The notes beneath the pieces were generated by a model, which searched no databases, was not told the DNA's origin, and saw only the letters and a program-made list of their open reading frames with translations. 64,000 bases of DNA from Candidatus Aalborgicola defluviihabitans. GTDB lineage: Bacteria > Pseudomonadota > Gammaproteobacteria > Burkholderiales > Burkholderiaceae_C. The position numbers were made by a program, and so were the translations under genes. This document shows, piece by piece, positions 33,071 through 42,648 of the stretch. Positions within the stretch are counted from its first letter, which is position 1, and every line of letters begins with the position of its first letter. Location: NCBI GenBank assembly GCA_016705575.1, contig JADIXX010000001.1, forward strand, positions 744,001-808,000. The letters are read 5' to 3'.

Positions 33071-33122
33071 ACTGACTCCTTCTTGAGATAACAAGCCCGG
33101 TATTGGGCAATCGATTGAACAA

Positions 33123-36100
33123 CTAATAACTCTCGTGGGCGTTGGGCCCGACTTTTGCCTGAAGTAGCCGCTCCAGTGGCGCCTGCCCCCAGCGCCAAAA
33201 CATCAGCGGTGTGAGCAAGGTATCCAGCAGCGTGGAGCTGATCAGTCCACCAAAAATCACCACAGCAACCGGGTGCAAGACTTCTTTGCCCGGCGCATCG
33301 GCTGACACCAGCAGCGGCACCAAAGCAAACGCCGCCACCAGCGCCGTCATCAATACCGGCGTCAGCCGCTCCAGCGAGCCGCGCACGATCATTTTCTGGC
33401 TAAAGGTTTCACCCTCAAAGGCACACAAATTGATGTAGTGACTGATCTTGAGGATGCCGTTGCGGGTGGAAATGCCGGTCAGCGTGATAAAGCCCACCAG
33501 CGCCGCTATCGACAGCGGCTGGTTTGAGACCCACAGCGCAATCACGCTGCCCACCAGCGCCAACGGAATATTGCCCATGATGATAAGCGTGAGCGCGGTG
33601 GATTGGTAGCGGCTGTACAGCACCAAGAAAATCATGGTGAGCGAAATCAACGCCAGCAAGGCAATCAGCCGAGCCGCCTGTTCTTGGGCCTGAAACTGGC
33701 CTTCCAGCGACGTGAAGTAGCCCTCGGGCAACGCCTTGGCGGCCAATTCGGTGCGAATATCGGCAATCACACGCGACATATCGCTGCCATCGGTGTTGGC
33801 GGAGATCACGATACGCCGGCGCGCGTTCTCGCGGCTGATCTGGTTCGGGCCGTCGCCATCCTCGATGGTCGCCAGTTTGGACAGGGGCACAGCACCGGTG
33901 GGCGTTTCGATCAGCAGGTTTTGCAATTCTTGCAAGCCGCGACCGCTCTCGGGCAGGCGCACCACCAAGTCAAAGCGGCGGTTGCCTTCCACAATCTGGG
34001 TGATGCGTTCTCCCTCGATCATTTGCTGTAGCGAGCGCAGCAGCACGCCGGGTGCCACACCGTAGCGCGCCACTTGCTCGTAATCGACGTGAATCTTGAT
34101 TTGCGGAATCAAGACCTGCTTCTCCACCGCCAGGTCGGTGATGCCGGGAATCTTGCTCAGCCGCACACGCAAGTCAGCAGCCAGGCCGCGCAGCGTATCC
34201 AGATCATCGCCATACACCTTGAGCGCAATCTGGGCGCGCACACCAGACAACAAATGGTCCAGCCGGTGCGATATGGGTTGACCCACATTGCTCACCGCTG
34301 GCAGCACGGCCAGGCGGGTGCGAATGTCGTTGATGATGGCTTCGCGGCTGCGTTCGGACGCTTTGAGGTCCACATCCATCTCGGTGTAGTGAACGCCTTC
34401 GGCGTGTTCGTCCAGCTCGGCGCGCCCCGTGCGCCGCCCCACCTGGGTCACCTCAGGCACGCCCGCAACAATCTGCTCAGCCAGGGTTCCTATGCGGTTG
34501 GACTCGGCCAACGAGGTACCCGGATTCAGAACCACGTTGACGGTGAGCGTACCTTCGTTAAAGGGCGGCAAAAACGCACGGGGGAACAGCGGGATGGTGG
34601 CCGCTGCCAGCACCACGGCGACCAATGCGCCCACCAACAAGGTCCGCGTGCGCCCAAACGACCAGTGCAACAAGGCGGCGTCCCAGCGCTTGAGCCGCAC
34701 CACCAGTGGGCTGTCGCCATGGCCCATCTGCTTCATTTTCGGCAAGAGGTAGAAGGCCATCACAGGCGTGATGGTGACCGACACCAGCATGCTGGCCAGG
34801 ATGGAGACGATGTAAGCAATACCCAGTGGCGTGAACAGGCGCCCTTCGATGCCGGGCAACACAAACAGCGGCACAAACACCAGCACAATGATGACCGTGG
34901 CATAGACAATAGCTGAGCGCACCTCCAGCGTGGCGCTGGCAATCACCTCCACCACCGGACGTGGAACGGCGAGTGCGCTATTGAGCTTGAGGCGGCGCAA
35001 CACGTTTTCCACACCGACCACGGCGTCGTCCACCAGTTCGCCGATGGCAATCGCCAGACCGCCCAATGTCATGGTGTTGATGGACAGGCCAAAGTAGTGA
35101 AACACCAGCGCGGTGACCAGCAGCGACACCGGGATTGCGGTCAGTGAAATCAGCGTAGTGCGCACGTTGAGCAAGAACATGAACAAAATTACCGCCACAA
35201 AAATGGCACCGTCGCGCAGTGCCTCTTGCACGTTGGTAACTGAGTGTTCGATGAAGTCGGCTTGTTTGAAGAGGAACTGCGGCGCTTCCACGCCCTGCGG
35301 CAAGCTCTTGCCCAGCTCTGCCATAGCGCGTTCCACCTCGCGGGTCACGGTCACGCTGTCGGCACTGGGCTGCTTTTGCACCGACAGAATGACGGCAGGC
35401 TTGCCGTTGTAGCCAGCGTCGCCCCGTTTCAGGGCCGGGGCAATCTTCACCTCGGCCAGTTGCTTGAGCAAAATGGGTTGGCCGTTTTTGACCATCACCA
35501 CCACGTTTTGCAGGTCTTCGAGGCGGCTGGTGCGACCCATCTGGCGAATCAGATATTCCCGCCCTTGGGACTCCAGAAAACCGCCACTGGTATTGGCGCC
35601 AAAGTCGCGCAGTGCAGCCTCCAGTTTTTCACGCTCCACGCCCAGCGCCTGCAACTGCGCAGGTTTGATTTCCACCCGGTACTGCCGCACCTCGCCTCCA
35701 ATGGGCGTGACTTGGGCCACACCCGGAATGGTCAACAAGCGCGGGCGCATGACCCAGTCGGCGTATTCGCGCACCTGCATGGGGCTGACTTTGGCCGGAT
35801 CGGCGGGCAAGGCAATGAGCAATATCTCACCCATGATGGACGAGATCGGTCCCAATTGCGGCACCACGCCCGCTGGCAACTGCTCGCGCACCAGGTTCAG
35901 CCGTTCGCTGATCTGCTGGCGGTTGCGGTAGATGTCAGAGCCCCACTCGAACTCGACATAGATGATGGACAAACCGATGCCAGAGACCGAACGAACCCGG
36001 GTCACACCGGGCATGCCGTTCATGCTGGACTCCACCGGAAAGGTAACCAGTTGCTCCACCTCTTCAGGTGCCATGCCACCGGCTTCGGTCATCAGCGTAA

Positions 36101-36239
36101 CGGTGGGTTTGTTCAGGTCGGGGAACACATCTACCGGCATTTTTTGCACGGTGAGAATGCCGTAGATCACCAGCAAGAGCGAGACGCCCAACACGATCAG
36201 GCGCTGGCGCAGGCTGGCATGGATGATGAAGTCAAACAT
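33123..36239 (-). CDS. heavy-metal efflux RND transporter (CusA/CzcA family)
   Basis: The 1038-residue inner-membrane antiporter has the two-fold RND layout with 12 transmembrane segments and two large periplasmic loops. I chose ATG 36239; it gives the usual start MFDFIIHASLRQRLIVLG. The fourth membrane helix reads AIAIGELVDDAVVGVEN. This differs from the DFG...DGA...EN form of divalent-cation CzcA types and from the GA..DA form of CusA, so the metal cannot be read directly from the motif. Context (CusRS, copA, DUF411) suggests copper or silver. It follows the adaptor gene by 1 base. Confidence 0.88.
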   Translation of the reverse strand: MFDFIIHASLRQRLIVLGVSLLLVIYGILTVQKMPVDVFPDLNKPTVTLMTEAGGMAPEEVEQLVTFPVESSMNGMPGVTRVRSVSGIGLSIIYVEFEWGSDIYRNRQQISERLNLVREQLPAGVVPQLGPISSIMGEILLIALPADPAKVSPMQVREYADWVMRPRLLTIPGVAQVTPIGGEVRQYRVEIKPAQLQALGVEREKLEAALRDFGANTSGGFLESQGREYLIRQMGRTSRLEDLQNVVVMVKNGQPILLKQLAEVKIAPALKRGDAGYNGKPAVILSVQKQPSADSVTVTREVERAMAELGKSLPQGVEAPQFLFKQADFIEHSVTNVQEALRDGAIFVAVILFMFLLNVRTTLISLTAIPVSLLVTALVFHYFGLSINTMTLGGLAIAIGELVDDAVVGVENVLRRLKLNSALAVPRPVVEVIASATLEVRSAIVYATVIIVLVFVPLFVLPGIEGRLFTPLGIAYIVSILASMLVSVTITPVMAFYLLPKMKQMGHGDSPLVVRLKRWDAALLHWSFGRTRTLLVGALVAVVLAAATIPLFPRAFLPPFNEGTLTVNVVLNPGTSLAESNRIGTLAEQIVAGVPEVTQVGRRTGRAELDEHAEGVHYTEMDVDLKASERSREAIINDIRTRLAVLPAVSNVGQPISHRLDHLLSGVRAQIALKVYGDDLDTLRGLAADLRVRLSKIPGITDLAVEKQVLIPQIKIHVDYEQVARYGVAPGVLLRSLQQMIEGERITQIVEGNRRFDLVVRLPESGRGLQELQNLLIETPTGAVPLSKLATIEDGDGPNQISRENARRRIVISANTDGSDMSRVIADIRTELAAKALPEGYFTSLEGQFQAQEQAARLIALLALISLTMIFLVLYSRYQSTALTLIIMGNIPLALVGSVIALWVSNQPLSIAALVGFITLTGISTRNGILKISHYINLCAFEGETFSQKMIVRGSLERLTPVLMTALVAAFALVPLLVSADAPGKEVLHPVAVVIFGGLISSTLLDTLLTPLMFWRWGQAPLERLLQAKVGPNAHESY

Positions 36240-36240
36240 A

Positions 36241-37404
36241 TCAGCGAACTTGCGACAGCAAACCGGCGCCTTCGGTGACCACACGCTCGCCACTAGCAAT
36301 GCCAACAGTGATTGCAACGTTGGCCCCGTCAATGGCGTGGGCCGTCACTTTGCGCAACACAAAACGCTCGGGCGCGCCATGCACCCACACCGATGCCTCT
36401 CCCGCTGCACCTTTTACCAGCGCCGCTTGGGGCACCAAGGCACCCTTGGTGGTGCGCGTGGTTTTGGCAATCACCTTGACGGGTTGACCTACAGCCACGG
36501 CAACGCTGCCCGCCTTGACCCGAAACAGCAAAGGAATGGCTTGTTCGCGCAGTTGCCGTGCACCACCGACAAACTGCAAATCCAGCACGCCACCGGGGAC
36601 TTGTGCGCTGGCCGACGCCAAACCGTCCACCAAGGCCGCGTCGTAGGCCAAGGCCTCCACATTCAATCGCATGGGGTCCACAACCTCAAACAACACGTCT
36701 TTGGCGTCTACTACCTGACCCAGCGCCGCATGAGCTGCGCTGATAACGCCAGCCACCGGGGCCACCAGCGCTTCGGTCGTGTTCAGTCCTGCCCCAACTG
36801 CGGAGCTGCGCTTTTGCAAGGCGTCGCGCTCCAAACGCGCGGCCTCTATGGCGGACTGCGGCACGGAGCCTACCAATTGCTGGTAACGCTGCAGTTTGCG
36901 CTCTGCAATCGCCAACTGTGATTCCAGTTCTGCCCATTGCGCCTGGCTGTTGCCGCGGTCAATGCTGTTGGCGCTGGGACGCAGATAGGCCAACACCTGA
37001 CCTTTGGACACTTTCTGTCCCAGGCTGGGCAATCCTTTGGGGCCAGCTTCAATGCGCCCGGTTTGGCTGGCCTGCACCCGGCCACCGGCATTGGCATCGG
37101 CCACCACCCGACCGTTGAACTCCACCGTGGTGGCGACCTCTTGCACCTGGGCCAATACCGTGCGCAAACCGAGCTGGCGTTGCACTGCTTTTGGCACCAA
37201 CAGGCTGCCATCGGGCAAACGTTGGGTGGCCGCTGCTTCCAAAGCGGTGCCTGCGGTATTGTTGGCCACCGCGACGTTTGCTGCGACGGGTTTGTCGGGT
37301 TCGCTATGGTCTTCATCGCCATGGGCGAAGGCTGGGCCACAAAGTCCTAGCGCGCTAAGCGCGATCAGGCTGGCAATGAATCGGAGTTGCATCATGGCGG
37401 TCAT
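36241..37404 (-). CDS. RND efflux periplasmic adaptor (membrane fusion) subunit
   Basis: The 387-residue protein has a signal peptide (FIASLIALSALGLCGPAFA) and then the metal-rich HGDEDH. The body shows a beta-barrel and lipoyl-like region (VEFNGRVVADANAGGRVQAS), a coiled-coil hairpin (SQAQWAELESQLAIAERKLQRY) and a second lipoyl half (EALVAPVAGVISAAHAALGQ). It bridges the RND pump and the outer-membrane channel. The start overlaps the previous gene by 4 bases; an ATG 12 bases later is an alternative. Confidence 0.88.
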   Translation of the reverse strand: MTAMMQLRFIASLIALSALGLCGPAFAHGDEDHSEPDKPVAANVAVANNTAGTALEAAATQRLPDGSLLVPKAVQRQLGLRTVLAQVQEVATTVEFNGRVVADANAGGRVQASQTGRIEAGPKGLPSLGQKVSKGQVLAYLRPSANSIDRGNSQAQWAELESQLAIAERKLQRYQQLVGSVPQSAIEAARLERDALQKRSSAVGAGLNTTEALVAPVAGVISAAHAALGQVVDAKDVLFEVVDPMRLNVEALAYDAALVDGLASASAQVPGGVLDLQFVGGARQLREQAIPLLFRVKAGSVAVAVGQPVKVIAKTTRTTKGALVPQAALVKGAAGEASVWVHGAPERFVLRKVTAHAIDGANVAITVGIASGERVVTEGAGLLSQVR

Positions 37405-37961
37405 GTCGGTATGGAGGTAGATAGATGTTGGCGAATCCGCTTACGCCTGCGCAGCAGCACCAAGGCCAGCCCAAAAATCAACACGACAGCGGATACTGCC
37501 CATGCGACCCATTTCCCGCTGTTGCGTACATGGACCGCATCGTGGGCGGGTGCCGCGATGTCCAGCGTTGCAGCCAGCAGGTCCGAGGTGTTACCCGCCT
37601 CAACCGAAAATGTGAGGGGATAGCTGCCGGGTGCGATAAACAACGGTGCTTGCAGCGTGTATATGCCTGGTGCAATGGGTTTGGCTATGGCCTTCAGAGC
37701 GCTTCCACTCTCGACTTCAATCTGCGCATCCGAAACCGGTGCGTTGGTCGCGAACCTATCCAAGGTCACTATTAAGGTGTTGCCCTGCATGTGCGCCACC
37801 AACTCAAAGTCCTCGGTTTGTGCGCTGGCACGGGGGGCCATGCCGACACTCGCAACGGGTTCAGCGGCGTCACCATGGTCTTCACCTCCGTGCGCCCAAG
37901 CACCCCACGACAGGGTGGATAGCGCCAGGCTTAGGCAAATGGTCCGAAATACAGCGGTCAA
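37401..37961 (-). CDS. His-rich periplasmic/membrane protein of the RND operon
   Basis: The 186-residue product has a signal peptide (ICLSLALSTLSWGAWA) followed by HGGEDHGD, a beta-rich domain, and a C-terminal transmembrane helix (WVAWAVSAVVLIFGLALVLL) with an Arg/Lys tail. The topology is periplasmic domain with C-terminal anchor. It overlaps both neighbours by 4 bases, so it is a fixed member of the efflux operon. I know similar proteins in betaproteobacterial metal-efflux operons but no named function. Confidence 0.7.
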   Translation of the reverse strand: MTAVFRTICLSLALSTLSWGAWAHGGEDHGDAAEPVASVGMAPRASAQTEDFELVAHMQGNTLIVTLDRFATNAPVSDAQIEVESGSALKAIAKPIAPGIYTLQAPLFIAPGSYPLTFSVEAGNTSDLLAATLDIAAPAHDAVHVRNSGKWVAWAVSAVVLIFGLALVLLRRRKRIRQHLSTSIPT

Positions 37962-39163
37962 GGTAAAACTCCCATGGATTGATTGAGGCGGGACTGGGCG
38001 GCAGACACTCCTACCTGATATCGGTTTCGCAGTGCATGGGCTTCGAGTGCCGCTGCACGTGCACGCAGCAATGTGGAAAGGTCCGATTCGCCCAGCGCAA
38101 ATGATGTCTCAGCCAGCACCAGGTTGTCGGCCGTCAATTGCACACGGGTCTCGGCGAATGCCAATTGGCGCTCTGCAGCCGACTTGTCACGCCGGGCACT
38201 GTCGAGCGCGAACTGAACGCGCTGTTGCACTTGCGCCAGTTCGGCATCGGCCTGGGTCAACTCGGCACGGGCTCCTGCATCTTCCTGGCGCACGCGCGAA
38301 CCCGACGAAAATGGCACCGTCAATTTGATGCCCAGCGCATCGGCGTAGCTGTCATTCAGGTCTGAGCGGCTGCGCAACATGCGCACGGCCAAGGTTGGGG
38401 CTTCGCGCGAACTATGCTGTGCAAGCTGCAGCCGGGATTGGGCCAACTGTGTGGCTGCATTGGCAGAGCGCATGAGTGGATGCGCCTCCAGGGGAGGTGT
38501 TTGTGCCGGCCCTGCTTCAGCGGGCAAGGTGTCTGGCGGGGCCACACCCGTTAAAGACTGCAGGTTTTGCTCGGCCAACGCCACAGCGGTCTGGGTGTCG
38601 ACCAACTCGGCCTGTGCCGCCATTTGTTCGTTTTGTGCCAAATTAGTATCGACCCGTGCCAACTCACCCACTTTGTAGCGTCGTTGTACATCCAATGCCA
38701 GGGCATTGGCCGTGTGGAGTCTGTCCTGTGCGGTAGTTTGAGCATTGCGTGCGCCAGCCAGTGCCCACCAAGCTTCACGAAGATCGGCCGCAAGTTGCAG
38801 GCGCGACGCCTGTTGGCGTGTCACCATTTCGGCCTGGAGCGCAGTGGCTTCATTCTGGCGGGCTGCACTTTGCCCAGGTAGCCACAGCGGAGTGGCCACC
38901 TCCAGCTCCCATTCCTGCTTACCACGGTTGGCGTTAAGTTGGTCGTTCACATTGGCCAGTGAAACGGAAGCGGGTGCTGGCGTGAGGCCATTGGCACTCT
39001 CCATCCGGGCCAGCGCTTCATCGGTGCGAGCGGCACTGGCCGCAGCCAGCGGATGGCGGCTCCAGGCCTGTTCCATCGCAATGGACAGGTTTTGTGCTTG
39101 GGCGCCAAGGTGCACAAAACCACCCACGGTGATTGCCATGGTCAGGGCAATGGTGTTTTTCAT
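37958..39163 (-). CDS. outer-membrane efflux channel (TolC/CzcC-like)
   Basis: The 401-residue protein has a signal peptide (IALTMAITVGGFVHLGAQA) and two TolC-type repeats of long helices (for example VQRRYKVGELARVDTNLAQNE and VLAETSFALGESDLSTLL). The Gln/Ala-rich helices and lack of lipobox suit a CzcC/CusC-type channel. It is first in the minus-strand efflux operon, starting 159 bases from the divergent response regulator gene. Confidence 0.88.
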   Translation of the reverse strand: MKNTIALTMAITVGGFVHLGAQAQNLSIAMEQAWSRHPLAAASAARTDEALARMESANGLTPAPASVSLANVNDQLNANRGKQEWELEVATPLWLPGQSAARQNEATALQAEMVTRQQASRLQLAADLREAWWALAGARNAQTTAQDRLHTANALALDVQRRYKVGELARVDTNLAQNEQMAAQAELVDTQTAVALAEQNLQSLTGVAPPDTLPAEAGPAQTPPLEAHPLMRSANAATQLAQSRLQLAQHSSREAPTLAVRMLRSRSDLNDSYADALGIKLTVPFSSGSRVRQEDAGARAELTQADAELAQVQQRVQFALDSARRDKSAAERQLAFAETRVQLTADNLVLAETSFALGESDLSTLLRARAAALEAHALRNRYQVGVSAAQSRLNQSMGVLP

Positions 39164-39237
39164 TCAAGGGTTCCGGGCGAGTTAAAACAGACTGGGGCGA
39201 TGATGCAGTCTGCTAACCAACGGCTTGCTGACCGTCA

Positions 39238-39254
39238 CATTACAGTTTTGTCAG
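39238..39254. promoter_or_regulatory. putative CusR/CopR-type operator
   Basis: The sequence CATTACAGTTTTGTCAG, read on the other strand as TGACAAAACTGTAATG, is an imperfect inverted repeat like the sites of CusR/CopR regulators. It lies between the divergent efflux operon and the regulator gene. Binding is inferred. Confidence 0.5.
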
Positions 39255-39321
39255 CTTGCGTTTTGCGCCCATACGACGGGCACAATGGCGATGCGCACCC
39301 CATGCGCAATACAACACTCCC

Positions 39322-40005
39322 ATGAAAATTCTGATCATTGAAGACGAGCCAAAAACCGGTGACTACCTCAAGCAGGGACTGACCGAGTCGGGGTTTGTGA
39401 CCGAATTGGCTGTCAACGGGGTAGACGGTTTGCATTTGGCATTGACCGGCGACTTTGATTTGCTGGTGCTCGATGTGATGCTGCCGGGTCTTAGCGGCTG
39501 GCAGGTCCTGGAGCGTCTGCGGCAAAGCGGAAAAGAGATGCCGGTACTGTTTTTAACCGCCCGCGACGAGGTGGAAGACCGGGTGCACGGGCTAGAGTTG
39601 GGCGCGGACGACTATCTGGTCAAACCTTTTGCTTTCTCTGAGCTATTGGCCCGCGTGCGCACCCTGCTGCGCCGGGGAAAAAGCGCCCTGGAGGCTAGTG
39701 TCTTGCGTGCTGCGGACCTGGAATTGGATTTGATGCGCAGGCGCGTGACCCGTGCGGGCAGTCGCATTGAACTCACTGCCAAGGAGTTCGCCTTGCTGGA
39801 ACTGCTGCTGCGCCGCCAGGGGGAAGTGTTGCCACGCTCCATGATTGCCTCTCAGGTGTGGGATATGAACTTCGATTCCGACACCAACGTCATCGAGGTG
39901 GCTATTCGCCGCCTGCGGGCCAAGGTAGACGATCCGTTTGAGCCCAAACTGATTCGCACGGCCCGTGGCATGGGTTATGTGCTGGAAGTGCCAGATCACC
40001 CATGA
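39322..40005 (+). CDS. heavy-metal two-component response regulator (CusR-like)
   Basis: The 227-residue regulator is of the OmpR/PhoB class. The receiver starts MKILIIEDEPKTGDYLKQG, with the phosphoacceptor Asp in LLVLDVMLPG and Lys in LVKPFAFSEL. The C-terminal winged helix includes VTRAGSRIELTAKEFALLELLL and TNVIEVAIRRLR. I chose ATG 39322, the standard start of the family, over the upstream 39256. Divergent to the efflux operon, coupled to the kinase by ATGA. Metal is probably copper. Confidence 0.92.
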   Translation: MKILIIEDEPKTGDYLKQGLTESGFVTELAVNGVDGLHLALTGDFDLLVLDVMLPGLSGWQVLERLRQSGKEMPVLFLTARDEVEDRVHGLELGADDYLVKPFAFSELLARVRTLLRRGKSALEASVLRAADLELDLMRRRVTRAGSRIELTAKEFALLELLLRRQGEVLPRSMIASQVWDMNFDSDTNVIEVAIRRLRAKVDDPFEPKLIRTARGMGYVLEVPDHP

Positions 40006-41420
40006 TCAAGCGCTTATCTCTCACAGCCCGTATTACGTTGCTATTCGCGGTCGGTTCCTGCGCGGTTCTTATAGCCCTGGGCTGGCTGATTGACCACTCC
40101 ATCGAACGCCATTTTGAAGAGCAGGACCACGATGCACTGGCGGGCAAGATGATGCTTGCCAGGCACGCAATCGGGCGGGTGGCAACACCGCAGGAGTTCG
40201 AGCGCTTACCCACCGTATTGGAAGATGCATTGATTGGTCACCACGACCTGGTCGTGCAAGTGCTGGGGCCCCAAAAGGAGGTACTGCTGGAGTCGCCCGA
40301 TGTCGGGTTTCCTGCGACTTGGCAAGCTCGGGGCGCGGCTGAACGTGCCACGCAACTGCATACATGGACCCAAGGTGCGCGAACCTACCGCGGAATGTCG
40401 CAGGACATGCCCACGGCGATTGCTGCATGGCAGCCGCTGGTGGTGACGGTGGCGGTGGACATTGAACACCACCAGGCATTCATGCACACCTTTTTGCAGA
40501 CTCTGTGGCTATTTGTCGGGTGTGCGGCAGCCGCCACCGGTCTTTTGGGATGGTTTTCCGTCAAACGCGGGCTCGCGCCTTTACGCGCTATGCGTGACAG
40601 GGCGGCTGGGGTAACGGCCCACAAGCTCGATCAACGCCTGCCGGTTGAGGCGCTTCCGCCCGAGCTGGCGGAATTGGCGCAGTCACTGAATGACATGCTG
40701 GCACGATTGGAAGATGCGTTCCAACGTCTATCCGATTTTTCCTCCGACATCGCGCACGAGCTGCGCACCCCCGTGAGCAACCTGATGACACAGACGCAGG
40801 TGTCGCTATCCCACCCGCGTGACGCTGCAAGTTATCGCGAGATTCTGGAGTCCAACGCAGAAGAGTTCGAACGTCTGGCGCGCATGATCTCGGACATGCT
40901 GTTTTTGGCGAAAACCGATGTCGGACAAACCAGCGCGCTGATGGCGACCAATAGTGTGCCAGTCGACCTGGTGGAAGAGGTGCGCGGGCTATTTGATTTC
41001 TACGAAGCCCTGGCGGAAGAAAACGCCGTGCGTTTGGATCTATCCGGCCATGGCGTGGTACAGGGCGACCGGCTCATGCTGCGCCGCGCATTGAGCAACC
41101 TGCTGTCTAACGCGCTGCGCTACACGCCACGGGGAGGCACCATACAGGTCGTTCTGGAATGTACCGAGCAGCACTGCACTGTGAACGTAGAGAATCCTGG
41201 CCAAGCCATTCCCGCACAACATTTGCCACGCCTGTTTGAACGTTTTTACCGTGCCGACCCGTCTCGTCAACAGGCGACCGGGGAAGGAACCGGGCTGGGG
41301 CTGGCAATTACCCACGCCATAGTTCAAGCCCACCATGGACAGGTCTGGGCGACTTCAACCAAGGGACGGACCTGTTTTACGATCCAACTTCCTCCTACGC
41401 AAAACGAAGTAAATTGTTGA
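40002..41420 (+). CDS. heavy-metal sensor histidine kinase (CusS-like)
   Basis: The 472-residue kinase has two transmembrane segments (about 14-34 and 163-183) around a periplasmic sensor loop, a HAMP domain, the phosphoacceptor His in SSDIAHELRTPVSNL, an N-box LSNALRYTPRGG and a G-box TGEGTGLGLAI. It senses periplasmic metal and phosphorylates the coupled regulator. The stop abuts a dispersed repeat copy. Confidence 0.92.
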   Translation: MIKRLSLTARITLLFAVGSCAVLIALGWLIDHSIERHFEEQDHDALAGKMMLARHAIGRVATPQEFERLPTVLEDALIGHHDLVVQVLGPQKEVLLESPDVGFPATWQARGAAERATQLHTWTQGARTYRGMSQDMPTAIAAWQPLVVTVAVDIEHHQAFMHTFLQTLWLFVGCAAAATGLLGWFSVKRGLAPLRAMRDRAAGVTAHKLDQRLPVEALPPELAELAQSLNDMLARLEDAFQRLSDFSSDIAHELRTPVSNLMTQTQVSLSHPRDAASYREILESNAEEFERLARMISDMLFLAKTDVGQTSALMATNSVPVDLVEEVRGLFDFYEALAEENAVRLDLSGHGVVQGDRLMLRRALSNLLSNALRYTPRGGTIQVVLECTEQHCTVNVENPGQAIPAQHLPRLFERFYRADPSRQQATGEGTGLGLAITHAIVQAHHGQVWATSTKGRTCFTIQLPPTQNEVNC

Positions 41421-41480
41421 TTGCAAAATTGGCCTCTAGCCCTCGTAGAATATACGTAACCCGCTATCAGAACGATAGTA
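41421..41480 (-). repeat. dispersed repeat copy 5
   Basis: The minus strand reads TTACGTATATTCTACGAGGG and CTAGAGGCCAATTTTG. The repeat occupies the whole gap between the kinase stop and the convergent glycosyltransferase stop. Confidence 0.85.
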
Positions 41481-41481
41481 A

Positions 41482-42648
41482 TTACGGCAATTGGGCAACT
41501 CGTAGGTACACCGCTTCCTGCTGCAGCGCGATCTCAGACCAAAGGTGTTGGCGGGCAAATTGCAGGCCTTGCTCGCGCAGGTGGGCGACGAGCTGGGCGT
41601 CCTCCAACACGCGCCGCAGAGCGTCTGCCAAAGCGGGTGCATCCTGCGGATTGGGCAGGATCAGCGCATCCTGACCATCACGCAGCAGCGCCGCAATGCC
41701 GCAGTAACCCGCCGAGCTGACCACCACCGGCAGCCCATGCGCCAGCGCTTCCAGCACCACCATGGCAAACGTGTCTTCCAGCGTGGGGTGGGCCAGGCAG
41801 TCTGCGGCCTGGTACGCCACGTCCACAGCCGACAAAGCCCCCAGAAAGTAGATGCGAGTACTCTGCCCACTGGCCTGTAGTTCCTGCTGCAACAGAGCCT
41901 TTTGCGCAGCATTGCCAACCACAGCCAAGTAGCAGTCTGGTGGCAGTGCGGCCAATGCCTGCAACAAGGTGGGCAGGCCCTTCTTGCGAAAATCATTGCC
42001 CACAAACAGAATGCAGCGCCCCGCTTGCGGCAGCCCCAGCTGGGTGCGGGCAGCACGGCGCTGAGCGGCATCCGCAGGGCCGGGTACGGTGGCCACACCG
42101 GGTGTCACCACCTGGCAGGCGGCCGCAGAATGGGGAAAAGACTCTGCCATGACGGCGAGCTGGCTGGCAGATACCAGAGTGATGCAGCGCCCATCGGACG
42201 CATCAAAGCGTGTCCGCTCCAATGCCAGATAGGTCAGCAGCCGAGGACTGGTCACAATTTTTAACCAGCGCAGTGCCAAGCGCCAGCCATGGCGCCCCTG
42301 CAGCAGGCTGTAGCGCACCGGCACCACGTGCACGGTCTGCACGCAGCCATGCCAGGTGCTTTCATGCGAATGCACGACATCAAAGTCCGCACGGGTCGCC
42401 CACCAAGTGGCCAGCGCAAACCAGAGCTGGTTGATCCATCGCGGCTTGGTAAACGGCAACGCAATGCGGTGGTAGTGCACGCCCGGCCACTGGTGGTTGA
42501 TGTGCTGGGCAAACACATGAATCTCATGGCGCTGGGCCAATTGCTCGACCAGGGCGATGGAATAGCGCTCGGCCCCACCGCCCGTGGCGCTGAAGATGCG
42601 GTTCAGCACCGCAATGCGCAAGCGCGGCTTCCCGCTCTGCCCACTCAT
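41482..42648 (-). CDS. family 4 glycosyltransferase
   Basis: The 388-residue GT-B enzyme has an N-terminal Rossmann half with FSATGGGAERYSIAL and FDVVHSHESTWHG, and the C-terminal donor half with LFVGNDFRKKGL and HPTLEDTFAMVVLEALAHGLPVV (the E-x7-E motif). Probable role is in cell-surface polysaccharide or LPS core assembly. I chose ATG 42648, which overlaps the upstream deacetylase by 4 bases. Confidence 0.85.
   Translation of the reverse strand: MSGQSGKPRLRIAVLNRIFSATGGGAERYSIALVEQLAQRHEIHVFAQHINHQWPGVHYHRIALPFTKPRWINQLWFALATWWATRADFDVVHSHESTWHGCVQTVHVVPVRYSLLQGRHGWRLALRWLKIVTSPRLLTYLALERTRFDASDGRCITLVSASQLAVMAESFPHSAAACQVVTPGVATVPGPADAAQRRAARTQLGLPQAGRCILFVGNDFRKKGLPTLLQALAALPPDCYLAVVGNAAQKALLQQELQASGQSTRIYFLGALSAVDVAYQAADCLAHPTLEDTFAMVVLEALAHGLPVVVSSAGYCGIAALLRDGQDALILPNPQDAPALADALRRVLEDAQLVAHLREQGLQFARQHLWSEIALQQEAVYLRVAQLP

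Noticed and set aside
34074..36278. Plus-strand ORFs opposite the RND pump gene
   Set aside because: Gln/His-rich shadow translations with no domain; the minus-strand RND gene explains the region.
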